DNA from: Planctomycetaceae bacterium
Lineage (GTDB): Bacteria; Planctomycetota; Planctomycetia; Pirellulales; Pirellulaceae
Direction: 5' to 3'
Length of the DNA: 56,790 bases
Assembly (NCBI GenBank): GCA_002709225.1
Contig: PAQH01000106.1
Location: 1-56,790 of the forward strand
This document shows, piece by piece, positions 55,177-56,790 of this stretch (its first letter is position 1; the number at the start of each line of letters is the position of its first letter). The notes beneath the pieces are model-generated. The model was not told where the DNA came from, did no database searches, and worked only from the letters and a program-made list of their open reading frames with translations. Both the position numbers and the translations under genes were made by a program.

Positions 55177-56790
55177 ATGAAACACATGGCAAAGAACGAG
55201 ACCCTGGCTGCGTTGTTGCTGCTTTGCGGGCTTCCGGCTTGGCTGTCAGCACAGTCAGCACCGCCGACCAAGCCGTCGACTCCACCCAGCTCGTCAGTAA
55301 GCAAACCGACGATCACCAGACGGCCTGATTTTCCACCGGCTTCGCTGGTGATGAACGGCTTCAGCCAGGTGACTCCGGTGGGTGAAGACAAACGTAGCAT
55401 GTGGAACATCTATGTCCGCAAAAAGGACAATCAGATGTATGGTGAACTGCCTGGCTCGTATGCATCACAACGCTATTACATCGCCTTGACCATCTCGTCT
55501 GGAGATTTGTTCGCGGGTTTGCAATACCGAGAGATGCTCGTCTACTGGCGGCGCTACGATAAGTCCTTGGCATTGATTGCGCCGCAGCTGGAAATGCGGT
55601 CGACAGGTGAGGCCGAATCCAAATCGTCCGTCAAACGGATCTTCACTGACCGCGTGTTGCTGTCTGTGCCGATTGCCTGCATCGGACCCAAAGGGGGCCC
55701 GGTCATTGACTTGGATAAGCTGTTCGTGTCGGGCGCGAGTAGTTTCTTCGGCAGTTCGGTGCGCGGCGCATTGGCATCGCGTATCTTCTCGATCGCCAAG
55801 GCGAAGACATTTCCCAAGAATGTCGAACTCGCGTTTGAAGTGCCAGCCAGTAATGGTCAGTTGACGACGTTGCACTATTCGATCAGTCCGATTCGTGGAA
55901 CGCCAGGGTACCGTCCTCGTAAAGCAGACGAACGGGTCGGTTATTTTACCACCAGTTACAGCGATCTGGGTAAATACAGAGACCAAGATGTGCGGACACG
56001 CTTCATCAATCGCTGGCACTTGGAGAAGCGAGATCCCAAGCTCTCGATGAGTCCTCCCAAGAAACCGATCACGTTTTACATTGAACACACCACGCCGGCC
56101 CGTTATCGGTATTGGCTTAAACAGGGCATTTTGTCCTGGAACAAAGCGTTCGAGAAAATCGGCATCCGAGAAGCGATCGAAGTTCACTATCAGGACGCGG
56201 CGACGGGCCGTTACATGGACCTCGACCCCGAAGATGTGCGCTACAACTTCGTGCGCTGGTTGAATAATGACGTTGCGACTGCGATTGGTCCCAGCCGTGT
56301 GAATCCCTACACCGGGGAGATCCTCGATGCGGACATCATCTTGACCGATGGTTGGATGCGCAATTTTCGCTACGAGTTTGACGATTTACTGCCAGACGTG
56401 GCCATGGAAGGGTTCAGTCAGGAAACGCTCAACTGGCTGCTCGAGCGGCCGCAGTGGGACCCGCGTTTGCGGCTGGCGGCGCCAGCCCGCCGTGGGGCGA
56501 TACGGCAGGATCTACTCGCAACCGCACGGCGCGAGTACCAGGAACAAGTTGCCGCACGTCAGGCCGCGGGATCCGGTCACGCTGGCGCGACCAGTGCGAT
56601 CCGCAGTCTCAAGCTGGACGGCCTCTGTGCAGCTGCCAAAGGGAAGGCATTTGATGTCGGGTTGATGAGAATGTACCTCGATATCCTGGCGCTCGACGAA
56701 GAGGAAGAGAAGCCGGAAGAGAAGCCGGAAGAGAAGAAGGAAGAGAAGAAGGAAGAGAAGAAGGAAGAGAAGAAGGAAGAGAAGAAGGAA
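55177..56790 (+). CDS. Exported zinc-metalloprotease-like protein (DUF5117 type), 3' truncated
   Basis: The frame is open from the ATG at 55177 to the end of the window (538 codons). The signal peptide (TLAALLLLCGLPAWLSAQ) is followed by a Pro/Ser linker and a DUF5117-like region (GELPGSYASQRYYIALTISSG, MLVYWRRYDKSLALIAPQ). Then comes the start of the metallopeptidase part, ITFYIEHTTPARYRYWLKQGILSWNKAFEKIG and YNFVRWLNNDVATAIGPSRVNPYTGEILDADIIL, as in the planctomycete zinc-dependent metalloprotease group. The zinc motif expected further on is not in the window. From about residue 508 the sequence becomes a Glu/Lys repeat, which is unusual here. GAGAG precedes the start. Confidence 0.8.
   Translation, partial: MKHMAKNETLAALLLLCGLPAWLSAQSAPPTKPSTPPSSSVSKPTITRRPDFPPASLVMNGFSQVTPVGEDKRSMWNIYVRKKDNQMYGELPGSYASQRYYIALTISSGDLFAGLQYREMLVYWRRYDKSLALIAPQLEMRSTGEAESKSSVKRIFTDRVLLSVPIACIGPKGGPVIDLDKLFVSGASSFFGSSVRGALASRIFSIAKAKTFPKNVELAFEVPASNGQLTTLHYSISPIRGTPGYRPRKADERVGYFTTSYSDLGKYRDQDVRTRFINRWHLEKRDPKLSMSPPKKPITFYIEHTTPARYRYWLKQGILSWNKAFEKIGIREAIEVHYQDAATGRYMDLDPEDVRYNFVRWLNNDVATAIGPSRVNPYTGEILDADIILTDGWMRNFRYEFDDLLPDVAMEGFSQETLNWLLERPQWDPRLRLAAPARRGAIRQDLLATARREYQEQVAARQAAGSGHAGATSAIRSLKLDGLCAAAKGKAFDVGLMRMYLDILALDEEEEKPEEKPEEKKEEKKEEKKEEKKEEKKE
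56701..56790 (+). repeat. In-frame EEKP/EEKK 12-bp repeat array
   Basis: From 56701 the reading frame consists of repeats of GAAGAGAAGCCG and then GAAGAGAAGAAG, encoding EEKP twice and then EEKK units. The array continues beyond the window edge, so its full length is unknown. It lies inside the protease-like gene and keeps its frame. Confidence 0.9.

Overview
The window reads as chromosomal DNA from a planctomycete, most likely a member of Pirellulales. The pointers are a large secreted dehydrogenase/HEAT/c-heme protein and a cupredoxin-heme fusion of the kind expanded in Planctomycetota and Verrucomicrobiota. Others are a giant PQQ-propeller/LamG mosaic, an NPCBM-type secreted protein, an NfeD/FloA membrane module and an Nramp-like transporter carrying calcium-loop repeats. 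This assignment rests on gene content alone. I see no phage, insertion sequence, CRISPR array, rRNA or tRNA; most of it is core metabolism and proteostasis. Both edges cut genes: the first gene lacks its 5' end and the last lacks its 3' end.

Region 1 (1-10.9 kb): cupredoxin/c-heme protein, aminopeptidase N, an enolase-superfamily enzyme, a DUF1990/cupin pair, the large PVC-type dehydrogenase-heme protein, hisE and a membrane zinc protease. Region 2 (10.9-27.2 kb) is mostly minus strand: the 1379-residue PQQ/LamG mosaic, a pair of M16 peptidases (one catalytic, one with a lost zinc motif), a GNAT acetyltransferase, a CDF metal exporter (plus strand), hemG, a tightly coupled yicC-gmk-rpoZ-coaC operon, tpiA-secG and pheA.

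Region 3 (27.2-36 kb) is a proteostasis block: dnaK, clpB, a membrane HEAT-repeat protein and convergent ftsH. A sequence with a perfect -24/-12 sigma-54 promoter core lies about 140 bases before dnaK, in the divergent pheA/dnaK spacer. Region 4 (36-42.4 kb) holds a second enolase-superfamily enzyme and a membrane microdomain cassette: a long NfeD with two ClpP-like halves, a short NfeD, flotillin-like FloA and a small acidic/basic protein with an internal duplication.

Region 5 (42.5-54.7 kb) carries a beta-hydroxyacid dehydrogenase, a CPBP membrane protease, an aldo/keto reductase, small and large membrane or secreted unknowns and an aldose epimerase. It ends with a plus-strand cassette of Nramp-like transporter, SMP-30 lactonase and 2-hydroxyacid dehydrogenase, which suggests sugar-acid handling. 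The window ends inside a secreted zinc-metalloprotease-like gene that runs into an in-frame EEKK repeat.

The strongest items for follow-up are the Nramp-like protein with an inserted array of calcium loops and lost metal motifs, the sigma-54-like promoter before dnaK, the PQQ/LamG/Rossmann mosaic, the two-half NfeD protease, and a recurring pattern of perfect 14-17 base tandem duplications between genes.
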